This document shows positions 23,378-34,609 of a DNA stretch of 64,000 bases, in pieces. The notes beneath the pieces are model-generated. The model searched no databases and was not told the DNA's origin. It was given only the letters and a program-made list of their open reading frames with translations. Each line of letters begins with the position of its first letter. The stretch's first letter is position 1. Made by a program: the position numbers and the translations under genes. This DNA is from Alnus glutinosa (Eukaryota > Streptophyta > Magnoliopsida > Fagales > Betulaceae), in contig NC_084894.1 of assembly GCF_958979055.1 (NCBI RefSeq), forward strand, positions 25,203,616 through 25,267,615, written 5' to 3'.

Positions 23378-24555
23378 TGTAAGAACTAATAATAATCGAA
23401 AGAGAGATAAAAGAAAGAAAGGAAATATAGATTTTAGGTGGTTCGGCTTATGGCCTACATTCACACGTCAAAATCTTTTCTTTTGCTACATATTTCCTTG
23501 ATATATTTGATTGTATACAAGACTTTATTTATAGAGAAATAGTATGAACGTTTACAAGTCTGTTCTACTTCTACATTAACATCAATAAATCTAATTTATC
23601 ATATTGTAACTCTTGTCTCTTGAATTTTTGTAATTCTTGTTTCATAAGTGCTTGTAACTCTTGTCTTAATACGCCCCCGCAAACCCAATGGTAGATCACA
23701 GACGTTGAGGTTTGCTTGAACATCAAAGGGCTAAAAAAATAAAGAAAAAAAAAAAAAAAAAAAAAAAAAGGCTACTATGACTTGAATTAGAATATCAGTT
23801 TCTATGACCAAAACTTGGATTTTAGCAACTCTGGTCGGCATCGACTACTATGGTCGGGACTTGGACATCGATGATTTTGGCCGGAATTTGGACATCGGCA
23901 GCTTTGACCGGAAGTGGCTACTATGGCCAGAATTTGGCCAACTATGGGCATGAAACCTTTTTGGACAATTTTTTTTCTTTAACAAGAGATAATTGGGTGG
24001 TGTTATTTGCTAGTAGAGGAAACAATGGCAATACGACATCTCATCCTGACAAAGAGAGAGACTCACGTGGGTGTGGGAAGAAGAATAGCTCGGGTACAGG
24101 ATGAGGAAACCCAATAAAAACAAAAATTGGCACACGATGGATATTTGTAGGCATTTTGATTTTGGTTATTTGAAAATGCAAAAGCATGAGTGAACAAACA
24201 AAAACAAAAATTGGCATAGGATAGAATATTAGCATTAGCCTATAACTCTAATACCATGTAAGAACTAATAATTATTTAAAGAGAGATAAAGGAAATAGAG
24301 ATAAACACAGATTTTAGGTGGTTCGGCCTATGACCTACATCTACACGTTAAAGCATTTTCTTTTGCTACATCTTTCCTTAATATATTTGATTGTACACAA
24401 GACTCTATTTATAGAGAAATAGTATGAACGTTTACAAGTCTCTTCTACTTTTACATTAACAACAATTAATAAATCTAATTTATTATCTTGTAACTCTTGT
24501 CTCTTAAGTTTTTGTAATTCTTGTCTCTTGAGTATTTGTAACTCTTGTCTTAATA
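23378..24555 (-). mobile_element. Short LTR retroelement (TRIM-like or deletion derivative), broken
   Basis: Two direct LTRs, 23378-23671 and 24257-24555 (about 295 bp each), flank about 585 bp. A 5-bp target duplication ATGGC lies at 23373-23377 and 24556-24560. A primer site reading TGGTATTAGAG on the minus strand adjoins the right LTR, and a purine-rich tract adjoins the left LTR, so the element runs on the minus strand. The inside has no retroelement protein and is not long enough for one, so it depended on others. The LTRs differ modestly, suggesting middle age. Confidence 0.85.
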
Positions 24556-24817
24556 ATGGCTAAGGGTCATATGTTAGGACTATTAAGAACTTAGAAAAGA
24601 AATTAGGTGCCGTTTCCCAGCCAAGATTTCCAAAACGGCAAGCATCCAAAAATCTCGGTTATAATTACAACCAAAACCACAAGGGCGCCAGCCGCCAGCA
24701 GCCGCCAGGCAAAAGGTATCAAACAAGAGACACAACTTTCTTTACGGTTTTTCCAGTCAAGCGTTGGCCGTGGCATCAATGTGATTGATTACTCCACTAG
24801 TTAGTCCAACTAATAAA

Positions 24818-24836
24818 CCTTCGTCATTGCACACGC
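24818..24836 (+). promoter_or_regulatory. Conserved 5' block of UGT copy C
   Basis: CCTTCGTCATTGCACACGC, one base different from copies A and B. An upstream block with CGGCAAGCATCCAAA and TTATAATTACAACC (about 24635-24675) is also shared with copy D and the 31.8-kb orphan. A GA microsatellite (24907-24940) fills the 5' UTR up to the ATG. Confidence 0.5.
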
Positions 24837-24907
24837 ATGTGACATGTCTATGATTGTCTTCGATCAATTTAAAGGTGCAAAGACTTTGTTTGCGATGTGT
24901 TGTGTCT

Positions 24908-24940
<33 letters not shown>

Positions 24941-24941
<1 letters not shown>

Positions 24942-26456
24942 TGGAAAAGGAAGGAAAGAGACGGCTCCGGGTGGTGCTAGTGCCATGCCCGTTCCAAGGC
25001 CACCTAAACCCAATGCTTCAATTGGGCAGCATCCTCCACTCCAATGGCTTCTCCATCACTGTCGTTCACGCCCAATACAACTCCCCCAACCCTTCAAACC
25101 ACCCGGATTTCAGCTTTCTTTCCTTACCAGATACCTCATCTGACCCCAACATCTTAGCTTGCGGGTTAATAGCTTTTATATTTCACCTTAATGCCGTTTG
25201 CAAAGCTCGTTTCCGAGAATGCTTGGCTGAAGTGGGCTCCGACGATGGAATCGCCTGCATTATCTATGATGAGTTCATGTACTTCTCTGAAGAAACGGCA
25301 AAGGATCTGAATCTTCCAAGTATCATCTTACGCACAGCTAGTGCTTCCACTTTTCTTACCCGTACTGCCCTTTTCAACCTAAAGGCAGAAGGCCACATTC
25401 CCTTCCCTGGTATATTATCATCTATGTTTGATTTTCAACATATAAAAAAGTAAAATAACGTACATAGTCTCTCTCTTTCTCTCTCTCTCTCTCTGTCTCT
25501 CCCCGCACAAATTATATATCTTCTTAGTGTTAAATGATCTTAACTCGTCAAACTAATAGCTTAAACCTTTATGCGTTACAGAATCTAGGTCGCGGGATCC
25601 AGTTCCGGAGCTGTATCCACTCAGGTTCAAGGATCTACCTCTCACTGTTCTTGGAAAATTAGATCAGTATTTGCAACTATTGAGTAAAGCTTCCAACATT
25701 GGAACATCTTCGGCCGTCATTTACAATACAATTGATTGCCTTGAAAAATCATCATTGGAAAAGATCCAACAGCAATGTCAAGTTCCAATCTTCCCAATAG
25801 GCCCTATGCATAGGATTGCATCGGCCTCCTCTGGTAGCTTATTGGAAGAGGATACTAGCTGCTTGACATGGCTTGATGAGCAAAGTTGTAACTCGGTCAT
25901 TTATGTAAGCTTGGGAAGCACCTCATTCATGGACACCAAAGATCTTGTTGAGATGGCTTGGGGGCTAGCAAACAGCCAGCAACCTTTCTTGTGGGTGGTT
26001 CGACCAGGCTCAGTTCGTGGTGCAGAATGGATTGAGGTATTGCCTGAAGGTTTCAAAGAAAATATTGGCGAAAGGGGTTACATTGTGAAATGAGCACCCC
26101 AAAAGAAAGTTCTAGCGCACGATGCAGTGAGAGGGTTTTTGAGTCATTGTGGATGGAATTCAACGCTAGAAAGCATTTGCGATGGAATTCCAATGATTTG
26201 CAAACCACGTTCCGGAGACCAAAAAGTGAATGCAAGGTATGTGAGCTACATATGGAGGGTAGGTCTGGAATTGGAGAGTACTTGGGAGAGAGGTGAGATA
26301 GAGAGAGCTGTAAGAAGACTTTTGATGGAAGAAGACGGGAAGGAGATTCAAAAGAGGGCAAAGAATTTGAAGGAGAGATTTGAACTTTGCATCAGAGAAG
26401 GTGGTTCTTCCAACAATTCATTGAAAAAGCTAATAGACATGATCATGTCATTTTAA
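24941..26456 (+). pseudogene. UGT76-like copy C, PSPG Trp1 replaced by stop
   Basis: Exon 1 is 24941-25409 and exon 2 is 25582-26456, with a phase-1 intron of 172 bp. Everything is in frame over about 447 codons except one TGA at 26091-26093. The TGA stands where every sister has TGG, the first Trp of the PSPG box, whose ring stacks on the uracil of the sugar donor. The predicted product would stop at about residue 326 without a donor site. Downstream of the TGA the frame stays open through HCGWNSTLES to IMSF, with VRGF for VGGF and KPRSGDQ at the box end. That implies either a very recent loss or an allele/assembly difference. The start MEKEGKRRLR follows an in-frame GA-rich leader. Confidence 0.85.
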
Positions 26457-26790
26457 TTGCAAAGATGCTTTGATATAAGAAAGAGAATGCAAAGATGATT
26501 TGATAAATACTTTTTTTCTTTTCTTTTTTTCCTTTCAATTGATGGATGCATGCATTTAGTTATATTATGTGTGTGGATTCTAATTATGGACTGCAATGTT
26601 AATTTGTACAAAAATTGTAGTAAAAATTATAATACTCCAAACATTTTCTATTTAATTATTTGTACCCTGAAGTTCGTCATACTAGTTTATCGTTATATAT
26701 ATATATATATTAAGAGAAGTAATAAAAAGTAATTAATCAAAACCTCCTATTCATTCTGAACAATAACAAGTGTTAGGTTTTTAGTGTCGG
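26457..26790. other. 3' flank of UGT copy C
   Basis: UTR-like AT-rich sequence with a short TA repeat. No gene seen. Confidence 0.4.
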
Positions 26791-28735
26791 TGAAATTAAT
26801 ATGCAAACATGGTATGTTGTACGGTTTAAGTTTATGCTTGAGTCGGGATCAAAATGCGGTTCAAGAATTGTCAAGAATTGAAGTTTGGAAGATCTCGGTC
26901 GACACCTTAGTCTAAGCTCGATCAATTGAAGCAATGCAACAAGTCCAATATTAAAAAATAAGACGTTTGGTCGAAGAATCAATCGAAGCTTGATCAATCA
27001 AATTAATCACTGATTAAGTTGTGAAACCCTACTTTCTTGATTGACCAAACTTAAGTCTTGATTGACCGAATCAGTCGCAAAGGGTTTTAATTTTAATCAA
27101 CTTTGACCTAAAACCTCAGTTTTCTTGCCTTTTATACAAGCATCTGCATACCACGATTTCCATAGACCCTTAGAGGCTATGTTTTATTTATTTCAGAGGG
27201 TTTTACCAATATTACCCTTGAGCCTAAATATCTCCTAGTTCATTCTTGTTATTCAAACCACAAAAAAAGCTAGCCTATAGTCACCAAAGTTTTAGATTGT
27301 AGCGGATAAAGTTTGTTTAGAAAGTGATTCATGTAGATGAATGCCAAAAGTTTTAGAGCCATTGCGATGGAAGATGAGTACTAATCGTTTGGTTACAAAT
27401 TGAGTCTTGGGAGTTATAAGATTTTGTAATTAAGATCAATATGTAACACAAATCTTCTATAGTGGATGCCGTTGAGGTTGGTTGGCCCTTTGAGTGATTT
27501 TACTTTGAGAAATTCTAGGATTACTTAAAGTTTTACAAATGGAAGCTTACAAACTAATGTGGCATCTTCTAGAAATACAAAAATGCCCTTCACCTACCCC
27601 TACTCCCAGCCTCTGATGGCCGACCAAGAAAACATGAGATGGGTGAGAAGGAGAGGGAGATCCGGCCGGTAGCATATCCGACCGGTAGCAGATCCAGTAG
27701 GTCCGTGGGTTTTGGTGTTTGTTCAGTAGCAGATCTGTGGGTTTCAATGTGATGGGTTTAGCCGGAGATGGAAGCAGTAGCAAATCCAGCTGGCGACGAA
27801 GATCCGGCCGGCGAGGGAGATCTTGCCGGTAGTGATTCGGCCAGTGCGTGGGTTTTGGTGTCTGGCCAGTAGCAGATCCGACCAGTGATCCTAAACACCG
27901 AAATCCATCATGATTCGGCCTTATCACGAAGAAGGCGATGATCGGGCACAGTGTTACATGGCACAATAACATCTCTTGAACGCCACATTTCGATCTCAAC
28001 CTGGAAAAGCACCACCTAGCAATGAGTCCACGATTTTCGGTGGGCTGATTCAACTTGGAAGGGTAGTTTGGTCTTTATGTATTAAAAGTTGTTTTAACTT
28101 ATTTTAATATTAAGCTAACGTGGAGATTCTCATGACGCATCAGCCAAATCACTGTCGGTAGGATCTCCCTTGCCTGCCGGATCTTCGTCGCCGGCCGGAT
28201 CTGCTACTGCTTCCATCTTCGATTAAACCCATCACACCAAAACCCACAGATCTGCTACTGGACGGACACCAAAACCCACGGACCGGCCGGATCTCCCTCT
28301 CCTTCTCAACCATCTCATGTTTTCTTGGTCGACCATCAGAGGCTGGGAGTAGGGGTAGGTGAAGTGCATTTTTGTCTTTCTAGAACATGCCACGTTAGTT
28401 TTTAAGCTTTCATTTGTAAAACTTTAAGTACTCCTAGCATTTTTCTTTTACTTTTGGTAAAGTTATTCAAAAGGTTTTTATTTCGTTACCAAAATCTCTT
28501 TGTGAATTTTCTTTTTTACTTACTTTAATTTTGGTATTGATACATGTGGTAATCACTTAAGAATTGGTTTTGTAATCTTGTATTTAATAACTTGTTGTCT
28601 AAAGCGAATTTTTCAACAAGAATTAAACCCTCCACCATTTCCTCCTCTTCTCACTTACAATTTAGTTTCCCTCTTGGTATGTCATTTCATACAATAATGG
28701 ATCTAAGCAACTCTAGATTTAAGTATATCGAAGAA
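26791..28735 (+). mobile_element. Possible LTR-element relic interrupted by a MULE (broken)
   Basis: Sequence either side of the MULE at 27507-28445 joins smoothly. It has the feel of a copia-type LTR and leader (GTGGATGCCGTTGAGGTTGG ... GGTTTTTATTTCGTTACC ... ATCTTGTATTTAATA). No protein domain was read. Family and limits are uncertain. Confidence 0.3.
27507..28445. mobile_element. MULE-type element with about 310-bp inverted arms
   Basis: Perfect 9-bp target duplication TTTTACTTT (27498-27506 and 28446-28454). The ends are GAGAAATTCTAGGATTACTT and, inverted, GAAAAATGCTAGGAGTACTT. The arms match over roughly 27507-27842 and 28141-28445, with a small extra repeat in the left arm. A middle of about 300 bp is left unpaired. 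No transposase is present. The arms contain GC-rich GATCCGGCCGG-type sequence unlike the AT-rich flank, suggesting captured DNA. A transcript would fold into a long hairpin, a plausible small-RNA source. Its terminal 60 bp are akin to the element at 49746. Confidence 0.88.
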
Positions 28736-28737
28736 CA

Positions 28738-28866
<129 letters not shown>

Positions 28867-28879
28867 TTAAGTGTTAACT

Positions 28880-28979
28880 CTGCGAGAACCTACGTTCGTT
28901 CAACCGTTTCTCAAGAAAGTACTAGAAATATCCTCTTGTCACTTTAAATACCCAACCTATCCCTACTCCACCAAATCAC
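28880..28979 (+). promoter_or_regulatory. Orphan small-heat-shock promoter
   Basis: The run TGCGAGAA...TTCGTTCAACCGTTTCTCAAG...ACTAGAA...CACTTTAAATACCCAACC matches the promoters at 5030-5100 and 14340-14400 step by step, including the TATA-like TTTAAATA. No heat-shock coding sequence follows. CACTA-like sequence starts right after it. Confidence 0.75.
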
Positions 28980-29879
28980 TTTAAAAGAAACAAAGTAGAT
29001 CTACACACAACATTCAGAACAACAGCAACAAAACAGATCTACACTGGCACATGCAATAACCAAAGACTACTGAGAACAACATCAAACAAAGCAGATCTAC
29101 AACAATATACACCGACTGGCTACAGAGAAAGAGGGAGGAAGAGAGATCCGACCAGAAATCTGTCAACCCACGCCAACCCATGCACACCGGCTGGCGACAG
29201 AGAAAGAGAGAAGAAGAGAGAACAAGCCGGAATATCGGATCTCTCTCTGTATCAGGCTAGACAGAGAGAGACCGAGCGTGGGTTTCGGTCGGATCCAGCT
29301 GAAAACACCGACGACCTCACCAGATCCGGCCGAAAACCCACGCACACCGGCGTGGGTTTGACAGATCCCGTCCCGATCTCACCGTTCCGTCCAGATCCCG
29401 TCAGCAAATCTCTCTCTCTCAGTCTCTCTATGATCTCCCTCTCTCTCGGTGTTTCAGTCGAAAAAAGGAGAAAAGAACGAAGAAGAAGGAAAGACGGCCA
29501 GACGATAAAATATGAGATTAAAAAAAATAAAAGGAAGAGAGAAAGAATACAGAGGCAGAAGTGGAATATTTCTACTTAATATATATATATATTATGGACG
29601 GTTTAAGACCAAACTGTTCGTAACATTTATAGACTATTTTTCCTAATCCGTCGATAAAATTCTAGATGGTTTGAACCAAACTGTCTGAAAATATAAATTT
29701 TTGAACAATTTGGTCCAAATTATCTGAAATTTATGAACGATTTAATCAAACCGTCTATACTAAATTTTTTACAGACGATTATAAAAAAATGTCTCTAACA
29801 ATTTAATTCTAAATAGTTTTAAAAACCGTTTACAAAAAAACCATCAATAATTCATCTTATTTATTTATTTTTTAGTGAC
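28980..29879. mobile_element. Decayed CACTA-type element
   Basis: The right part (29590-29880) is full of decayed ACGGTTT / AAACCGT words and ends TTTTTTAGTG, a damaged CACTA terminus. The left part (29090-29420) has GC-rich sequence that matches the middle of the CACTA element at 15699-16979 in inverted orientation (CCGAGCGTGGGTTTCGG and nearby). No transposase. The left end is uncertain. Confidence 0.55.
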
Positions 29880-30004
29880 ACTTTCCTTTTAGCTAAACCA
29901 ATGGGTAAAAGATTGGCAAACCTTCACCATTACCAAAGCAGATTAGATCCGAATGAGTGTACTCGATGGCTTGATGATTGAGATGATAAGAGTGAGGGTC
30001 TGGT

Positions 30005-30165
30005 AATGATTTTTTTACATTACATGGGTGTACATCAAATTTACACCAAAATACATAGTGTGTGTGATTCATGTATTTGAGTCTTATACATGGGGTCTCA
30101 CATTCATAGGTCCCACACCTAATGTATCTTGGTGTAAACTAAAGTAATGTAAAAATAACACATTC
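30005..30165. mobile_element. Decayed MITE, same family as 11195-11370
   Basis: The ends read TTTTTTACATTACATGGGTG and, inverted, TTTTTACATTACTTTAG. The inside has CACCAAAATACAT-type phrases shared with 11195-11370 and 31375-31530. Confidence 0.45.
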
Positions 30166-30276
30166 CATGGGATAAGTGATTTGTAAGCCTGTGTCGATGT
30201 TAGGAGTGTACACGTGGTGGATTGATATTATTGGCTCGAATATGTAATTTGCAATTTTTTACTATCCGTTATCCGC

Positions 30277-30318
30277 AGATGTAGATGTAGATGTAGATGC
30301 AGATGCAGATGCAGATGC
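30277..30318. repeat. Short (GATGTA/GATGCA)n tandem repeat
   Basis: About six hexamer units turning from GATGTA to GATGCA, next to CCGTTATCCGCA. No coding role is evident. Confidence 0.7.
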
Positions 30319-30596
30319 GGTTAGCAAAAACTATTATCTTCATATGTGAAACACTTTATATAGTATATATTTCTTGTATTTCTTCTATATCTTCTATATA
30401 TTATATTTAAGAAATTCACCAAAACGGCAATATTGTTTTGATGTTTAATACCAAAATGATATCGTTTTGGATTAGGAATAAGTAAAGTTTACATTAGTTT
30501 GGTTGATTATATTGTTTTTTCGTATAACATTTGGCCAAAAAGGCAAAAGTAATATGAAACCAATATACTTTCAAAAGATTCGGACTTAAAAAAAAA

Positions 30597-30800
30597 TGGG
30601 TTAAAATCCTTATTGATACCTATGGTTTGGAAACTTTATTTTTTGCCCCCTGTACTTTCATTCATATCACAAATGATACTTGTGGTTTGGGAAAAAACAG
30701 ACTTAGTACCTCTGTCTATTTTTTCGTCCAATATTTAATGGTTTGCCACGTGTCAACCCCTGAGTGTTGACACGTGGCACAACATAAAAAAATTAAAAAA
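30597..30800. mobile_element. Half of a palindromic repeat (relative of 20001-20520)
   Basis: GGGTTAAAATCCTTATTGAT, TTTTTTCGTCCAATATTTAA and TGCCACGTGTCAAC follow in the same order as in the left half of the intronic element. The right half is not recognisable. Confidence 0.4.
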
Positions 30801-31066
30801 TTAAAATTAATAAAAAACTTTAAAAAAAGAAAAATATAAAAAACTTTAAAGAAAATTAAAAAAAAAAAAAAATAGTTAGCCACCCCCAATGTTAAAAAAG
30901 AAAATATATATATATATATATATATATAACTTCCACACTTGTGAACTTGTATACTCCAATCCCTCATCATCTCCATACTAGTTGCTAATTAAAATAATAT
31001 TAATGTTATATACCTCAATTACGGCACAGAACGCGCTAAATGGCTCTTTTTGACACAGTTAAATAT

Positions 31067-31248
31067 GAGAAATGATCCCTACACTCATTTCTCACAACAG
31101 CCCCACAACAAGCTAACGTGACTGGTAATATTTTATTATTTTTTTACAAAAAGAAAAGAAAACAAAACAAAAAAAATAATAAAATATTACCAGCCACGTT
31201 AGCTTGTTGTGGGGTTGTTGTGAGAAATGAGTGTAGGGATCATTTCTC
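31067..31248. mobile_element. MULE-type MITE, near-perfect hairpin
   Basis: Exact 9-bp duplication GTTAAATAT (31058-31066 and 31249-31257). The ends GAGAAATGATCCCTAC and GTAGGGATCATTTCTC start inverted arms of about 77 bp with only a few mismatches, around a loop of roughly 25 bases. The 182-bp body is non-coding. Young by its arm identity. Confidence 0.93.
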
Positions 31249-31374
31249 GTTAAATATTGACCGAGAAAAATAATAAAATATCTGGTTTAACAAATAAATT
31301 AAATTAAATTATAATATTTGTATCATCAAAGCACAAAATGGACCCATTTGAGTAGGATTGAATATAGAGATGTG

Positions 31375-31530
31375 TTATTCATATATCACATTACTATATA
31401 TCAATCCTACATCAAGACACATTAGGTGTGAAACTCATATATATGTGACCCACATATATAAGACATACATGTATAAATCTTATACTTTATATGTCTTAAT
31501 ATAAGATTGATGTACAGAAATATTCTCATA
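31375..31530. mobile_element. Decayed MITE, ACATCA family
   Basis: CCTACATCAAGACACATTAG at the left and inverted ATAAGATTGATGTA-type sequence at the right match the other two relics of the family. A repeated GATTGATGTA..GGAATATTCTCATAA block (31507-31572) follows. Confidence 0.4.
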
Positions 31531-31587
31531 AATCTATATAATATAAGATTGATGTAAAGGAATATTCTCATAATAGGAAAATGTTAG

Positions 31588-31708
31588 ATTTACAACATCA
31601 ATACAACAAATGTACAATAATCCCTCACATGAGGATGGGTCCCACATACTGGGGCACACCCTCATGTGAGGGGTTGTTGTACATTTGTTGTATTGGTGTT
31701 GTACAAGA
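31588..31708. mobile_element. Small hairpin MITE
   Basis: TACAACATCAATACAACAAA at the left pairs with the inverted TTTGTTGTATTGGTGTTGTA at the right, with CCTCACATGAGG/CCTCATGTGAGG inside. Stem about 45 bp, loop about 25. Target duplication not resolved. Confidence 0.65.
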
Positions 31709-31734
31709 ATCAAATCACAATCTATATTATAAAG

Positions 31735-31990
31735 GTTCTCTGTTAGGACTATATATAAAGGAAACGTACGCTTGTAAAAGATTAAGAAATTAGGTGGCGC
31801 ATCACACTTTTAAATAAGCACAAGCAGCCAAGATCAGCACGTCTTCCAAACGGCTAAGCATCCAAATCTTGGTTATAATTACAACCGAAACCAGAAGGAA
31901 AGAGGGATCAAACAAGAGCCACAACTTTCTTTACGGTTTATCTCGTCAAACGTTGTCCCACTTTCTGTGCGCGTGGCTGAGTGAGTGAGT

Positions 31991-32021
<31 letters not shown>

Positions 32022-32037
32022 AGAGACAAATCTTTAC
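31735..32037 (+). promoter_or_regulatory. Orphan UGT promoter and 5' UTR, cut by a MULE
   Basis: Shares with the copy D upstream region the ordered blocks GTACGCTTG, TAAGCACAAGCAGCCAAGAT, CGGCTAAGCATCCAAA and TTATAATTACAACCGAAA, then a GA-rich leader like copy C. The 5570-bp MULE starts at 32038, and no UGT coding sequence follows on its far side. Confidence 0.75.
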
Positions 32038-32913
32038 GAGAAATGCTAGACATGAGACTTTCTTCCGTCTCATGTCCGTCCCTTTCCAGCGTGGCACAGC
32101 CAATTTATTAAAAAAATGAGAACATTTGGGAAAGAGAAATACGGAGACAGGAGAAATGGAAACGAGGCTTCAAGACATTTCCTCCCATTTCTCCCAATTT
32201 TTCAGTTTCCCTCCATTTCTCCCCATTATCGGCGTCGACCACCGCCCCCCTCCCCCACCGTCCGGCTCCCCCACCAAACGGCCGACACCGTCCGGCCCTC
32301 TCAGACCACCGTCCGATCCTCCCCTCTCAGACCAAAAAACTCGACCCGCGACCCATTTCTCTCTCCCTCCCCACCGAACAGAGCGTCAGCCACCAACCCA
32401 CCGACCGAGCACCGCCCATCTTCGACCTGGTCTCTCTCTCTCTCTCTCTCTCTCTGGTTCCTCTCTCACCTTTCCTTTCTCTCTCGTTGCAGACCCACCG
32501 ACCGCCACCTATCGGAGCACCGCCCACCGCAGTTCCACCGCCGATTGGGAGCGCTGATCCGACTACCGTATTCTCTCTCTACGGCATCTCTCTCTCTCTC
32601 TCTCTCCACGGTCGGCCACTGTGGGTTGTTGCTCTGTTTTTTTTTTCTCTCTCTATGGCCGGTCACTCCTTGGGTTTTGTTTTGTTAAATTTTTGTTGTC
32701 TTTTTTTGGTTCTTGAAGATGCTGGCCGGGTGTTCGACAAAATGTCTGGACCGAATTGTGCTTGGTTTGGTTGTGATAATCTTTTGTTGTCTTTTTTTTT
32801 TTTTTTTTGTTCTTGAAGATTCTCGCCAGCTGTTCGACAAAATGTCTGAACCAAATTGTGCTTGGTTTTGTTGTTGTAGATAAAGTTGTAACATTGCTGA
32901 TGTTTAAGTTTAA
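32038..32913. repeat. Left terminal inverted arm of the 5.57-kb MULE
   Basis: Inverse of 36526-37607. It ends inward near GCTGATGTTTAAGTTTAAT, where the right arm runs on into the captured exon. Several CT microsatellites lie within. Confidence 0.85.
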
Positions 32914-34082
32914 TCCACTTCATTTGCAGAAAAACTAATCTGTTAAAATCTACAATTTAAGCTTTTAATCTTATGCAAAAAAATTCGTTACTGTGAGGAT
33001 GTAATTAAACAGAAAGAAGGTTCAACCAGTTGGAAAAAAGGAATTGTAGATTGAATGTTCAACGTGCCTCTTCCCTTTTCTTTTTTCCTTTCAAGCTTGA
33101 TTTTGCTTCAATGGGCAGCTTGATTGTTGGTAAATGATTGTTGGTAAATGACAAAGAATAGATTGTTGATCAATCTACAGTTGCTCCCTAAAAAACGATG
33201 TCAATTTCGTCTGTATATTTCTTCTAGGTTGTGCTCCTTCCAAGCCATTTTGATTCTACTGCCAAATGCCTTCTGTTTACTCTTGTACAATGTCTATGCA
33301 ATTTGCTCTATTAATCTAATATGTTTTCTAATACTTGGATACTTGACAATTATCTTTTTTGTAGGACACATTCACACAAAAAGTGAATAGTTGAAAGTCA
33401 CTTTTGGCTACAAGAGATATTTAAGGAGAGCCTAAAAGGTGTAAGCTTTATGGTGGATCAAAGCACTTTGAAATGCAGCTAATGTATACATTTGTATATA
33501 TCGAGACCGGATGACACTCATTGTATATACTTGTTTCAATGTGAATGCATTTTGATGTAATTATGATCAAACATTTTGGGTTGAGTAATTATACAAAGAC
33601 AATTTAGAATTTCTTGAACAATTTTGTGCGAAGATAAGACCGATACACATTGACTTAGCTTTTTTACTCTTTGATTTTATTTTTTAATTTGTTCCTTTTA
33701 CTTTAACAGTTATGGTTTTTTGGGAAAAATAAAATAAAAAGATTCATGGCCAACTACCTAGTCAATGGTTTTTTGATTTTATTTTTTATTTTGTTCCTTT
33801 TACTTAATAGTAATGGTTTTTGGAGAAAAAAAAAAAAAAAAAAAAGATTTATGGCTACTAACAACTACCAAGTTGACAAATCAAATAAGAAAATGCCACC
33901 AGAACTACTAAGTCATAAGAATGATTGGAGCCAAATGCTTAATAAGTTTAGGAATCAAAATTCTAAGAAATACACATGATGCCTCCACCAAGAAACCATA
34001 TTTCTCCTCAAAAAATTACACCTGAAACCACTCAACTAAACCGAAAACAAAATACAAAACTGGACAAGGCCCATAGAGAGAA

Positions 34083-34345
34083 TCATTTTCCCTTCTTGTC
34101 ATAGTGTGGGAGTTGTACACCCATGAACCAAGCAAATTGGAAGCAGGACTGGGAAGAAAAGGAATCAAGAAAGCTCTTTACAAGGTTCACATCCACGGGA
34201 CTGAAATCCTCCTCCGTATCTTTTGTGCCATTTGATTTTCCCTGCATCCACGAACAAAACTTTTTGTGAGAGAGGTGGTCTTCAACTCTTCATTCATAGC
34301 ATCAGAATAGGAGTGCAAGAAAGAGCCATCTCTATCCTCATTATC
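34083..34345 (-). pseudogene. Captured ecdysoneless/SGT1-like gene, C-terminal exon
   Basis: Minus-strand frames read SEDNEDRDGSFLHSYSDAMN, EELKTTSL and KSFVR. In a shifted frame follow EEDFSPVDVNLVKSFLDSFS and, shifted again, PASNLLG and MGVQLP, ending KKGK and a stop at 34083-34085. From memory this order matches the C-terminal end of plant ecdysoneless (SGT1 family) proteins. At least two frameshifts show it is not coding a full product. It runs antisense inside the MULE. Confidence 0.65.
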
Positions 34346-34609
34346 TTCAGAAGGTTATGCAGTATCACTCTCACCTGCTTATCCTACATACAGTAAAACC
34401 TAAGTCTCCAAACTAAGAACTTGGGGAATATCATAATTGACATAATAATTAGACTTCAATTGTAACTTAGATTCTTGAACTCCATAATACATCTAACCGA
34501 CAATAAAAGATGGGTTGTCGTTTAATTGCATTTGTCAAATTTCTTCAAGATTCTGTGGCAATATTTATTTCTTGCATTGGATGGAACTAATAAAACCAAG
34601 GGCAATTAA

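Noticed and set aside
24854-24940. Upstream in-frame start for UGT copy C
   Set aside because: The added residues are an Arg/Glu run from a GA repeat in the leader. All sisters start at MEK.
32116-32688. Pro/Ser-rich frames of 140-250 codons in the MULE arms
   Set aside because: Low-complexity translations of CT-rich repeats, present in several frames and in both arms. No codon evidence for protein.
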